A stretch of DNA of 64,000 bases from NCBI RefSeq assembly GCF_000974805.1, contig NZ_BBQZ01000001.1, positions 62,001 through 126,000 on the forward strand, given 5' to 3'. This DNA is from Demequina salsinemoris. Lineage in GTDB: Bacteria > Actinomycetota > Actinomycetes > Actinomycetales > Demequinaceae. The notes under the pieces were generated by a model. The model made no database searches, was not told the DNA's origin, and was given only the letters and a program-made list of their open reading frames with translations. This document shows positions 63,544 to 64,000 of this stretch, piece after piece. The translations under genes were made by a program, and so were the position numbers. Every line of letters begins with the position of its first letter. Position 1 is the first letter of the stretch.

Positions 63544-64000
63544 TGACCGGACAGCTCGAGGTGTCCCGCGCGCGGAGCATCGCCGGGCCGGTGCGCCTGC
63601 GCGACGCCTTCGCGTACCGGCAGCGCCCGGTCGACCTCTCGGCCATCGCGCTCGACGCGTCGGACGAGCTCGGCCGGTGGCAGGACCTCAACGCGTCGGC
63701 GACCCTGCCGCACGTCGTCGCCCAGATGGAGACCAGCGGGGTGCTCGACAACCTCCGCAAGGCGATCGCGGGCGAGGGCGAGTTCGTCGGCCCGCCGTTC
63801 GCGGACTCCGACCTCTACAAGACGCTCGAGGCGGTCGCCTGGGAGACGGCGCGCTCGGGCGCGAACCCGTTCCCCGACTTCCTCAAGACCTCGATCGACC
63901 TGCTGTCGCGTGCCCAGCGCGAGGACGGCTACCTCAACAGCCACTTCCAGCTGCCCTCGACGCCGGAGCGGTGGAGCGACCTCAGGATGGGCCACGAGCT
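63543..64000 (+). CDS. GH127-family protein, N-terminal part (runs off window)
   Basis: The first 152 residues match the N-terminus of the GH127 at 53127: LGRWQDLNASATLPHVVAQMETSGVLDNLRKA here and LGAWQRLNREATIPHVVERLETSGVMDNLRRL there, then ADSDLYKTLEAVAWE. The catalytic cysteine cluster lies beyond the window, so activity as beta-L-arabinofuranosidase is expected but not seen. The ATG overlaps the GH36 stop by one base, so it is the third gene of the GH31 operon. Confidence 0.9.
   Translation, partial: MTGQLEVSRARSIAGPVRLRDAFAYRQRPVDLSAIALDASDELGRWQDLNASATLPHVVAQMETSGVLDNLRKAIAGEGEFVGPPFADSDLYKTLEAVAWETARSGANPFPDFLKTSIDLLSRAQREDGYLNSHFQLPSTPERWSDLRMGHE

Overview
The window is high-GC DNA with GTG/TTG starts, dense same-strand gene packing and an actinobacterial core gene order: clpC, dtd, ygfZ, a GlnR-type regulator, nhaA, nth, a Crp/GlxR-type regulator, a PASTA penicillin-binding protein, asd-lysC, recR, dnaX and ffs. 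Together with its cytoplasmic arabinan/galactan glycosidases, this suggests a member of the Micrococcales (for example Demequina- or Cellulomonas-like). The genus cannot be fixed from the sequence alone.

Layout. (1) 1-16866 is housekeeping: protein quality control, tRNA proofreading, small membrane proteins, a thioredoxin pair, nitrogen regulation, DNA repair, cell-wall synthesis, tRNA-Pro and the aspartate-pathway genes asd and lysC. lysC carries a clear internal start for a regulatory beta subunit. (2) 17085-21497 holds two tandem, paralogous ABC-2 exporter modules (ATPase plus permease each). (3) 21498-25000 holds a strongly structured intergenic stretch with a candidate 6C-like small RNA and a perfect 21-bp inverted repeat, then recR and dnaX without ybaB between them. 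(4) 25133-28590 is a LacI/GH1/aldo-keto reductase cassette lying between dnaX and the SRP RNA gene. tRNA-Ser(GGA), a LytR_C protein and a chemoreceptor follow.

(5) 31632-64000 is a carbohydrate-utilisation region aimed at L-arabinose-containing glycans (arabinan, arabinogalactan, arabinosides). A leftward operon has GH27, GH51, a membrane-anchored GH43 endo-arabinanase and GH51. A divergent rightward operon has a sugar ABC importer (binding protein plus two permeases), a GH5-like enzyme and a long GH51. A second importer operon follows with GH43 and a DUF624 protein, then GH127 with its LacI regulator. After two membrane proteins and tRNA-Ser(CGA), a further LacI gene diverges from GH31, GH36 and a second GH127 that runs off the window. 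Only the GH43 anchored by a transmembrane helix appears to work outside the cell. I infer that polymer is nicked at the surface, oligosaccharides are imported, and the cytoplasmic arabinofuranosidases, galactosidases and xylosidase finish the job. Neither importer has its own ATPase, so a shared MsmK/MsiK-like ATPase elsewhere is expected.

(6) Four LacI-family regulators control the sugar genes. Their recognition helices fall into two types (I-K...N and V-R...N), and the nearby operators also fall into two types (TACA.CG.TGTA and TGCAACGTTGCA). I propose that the two splits correspond. (7) A decamer, GGACGATGCG, recurs many times between genes on both strands, often near gene ends, in terminator stems, and in short arrays with exact 17- or 20-bp spacing. 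I do not recognise it as a described element.
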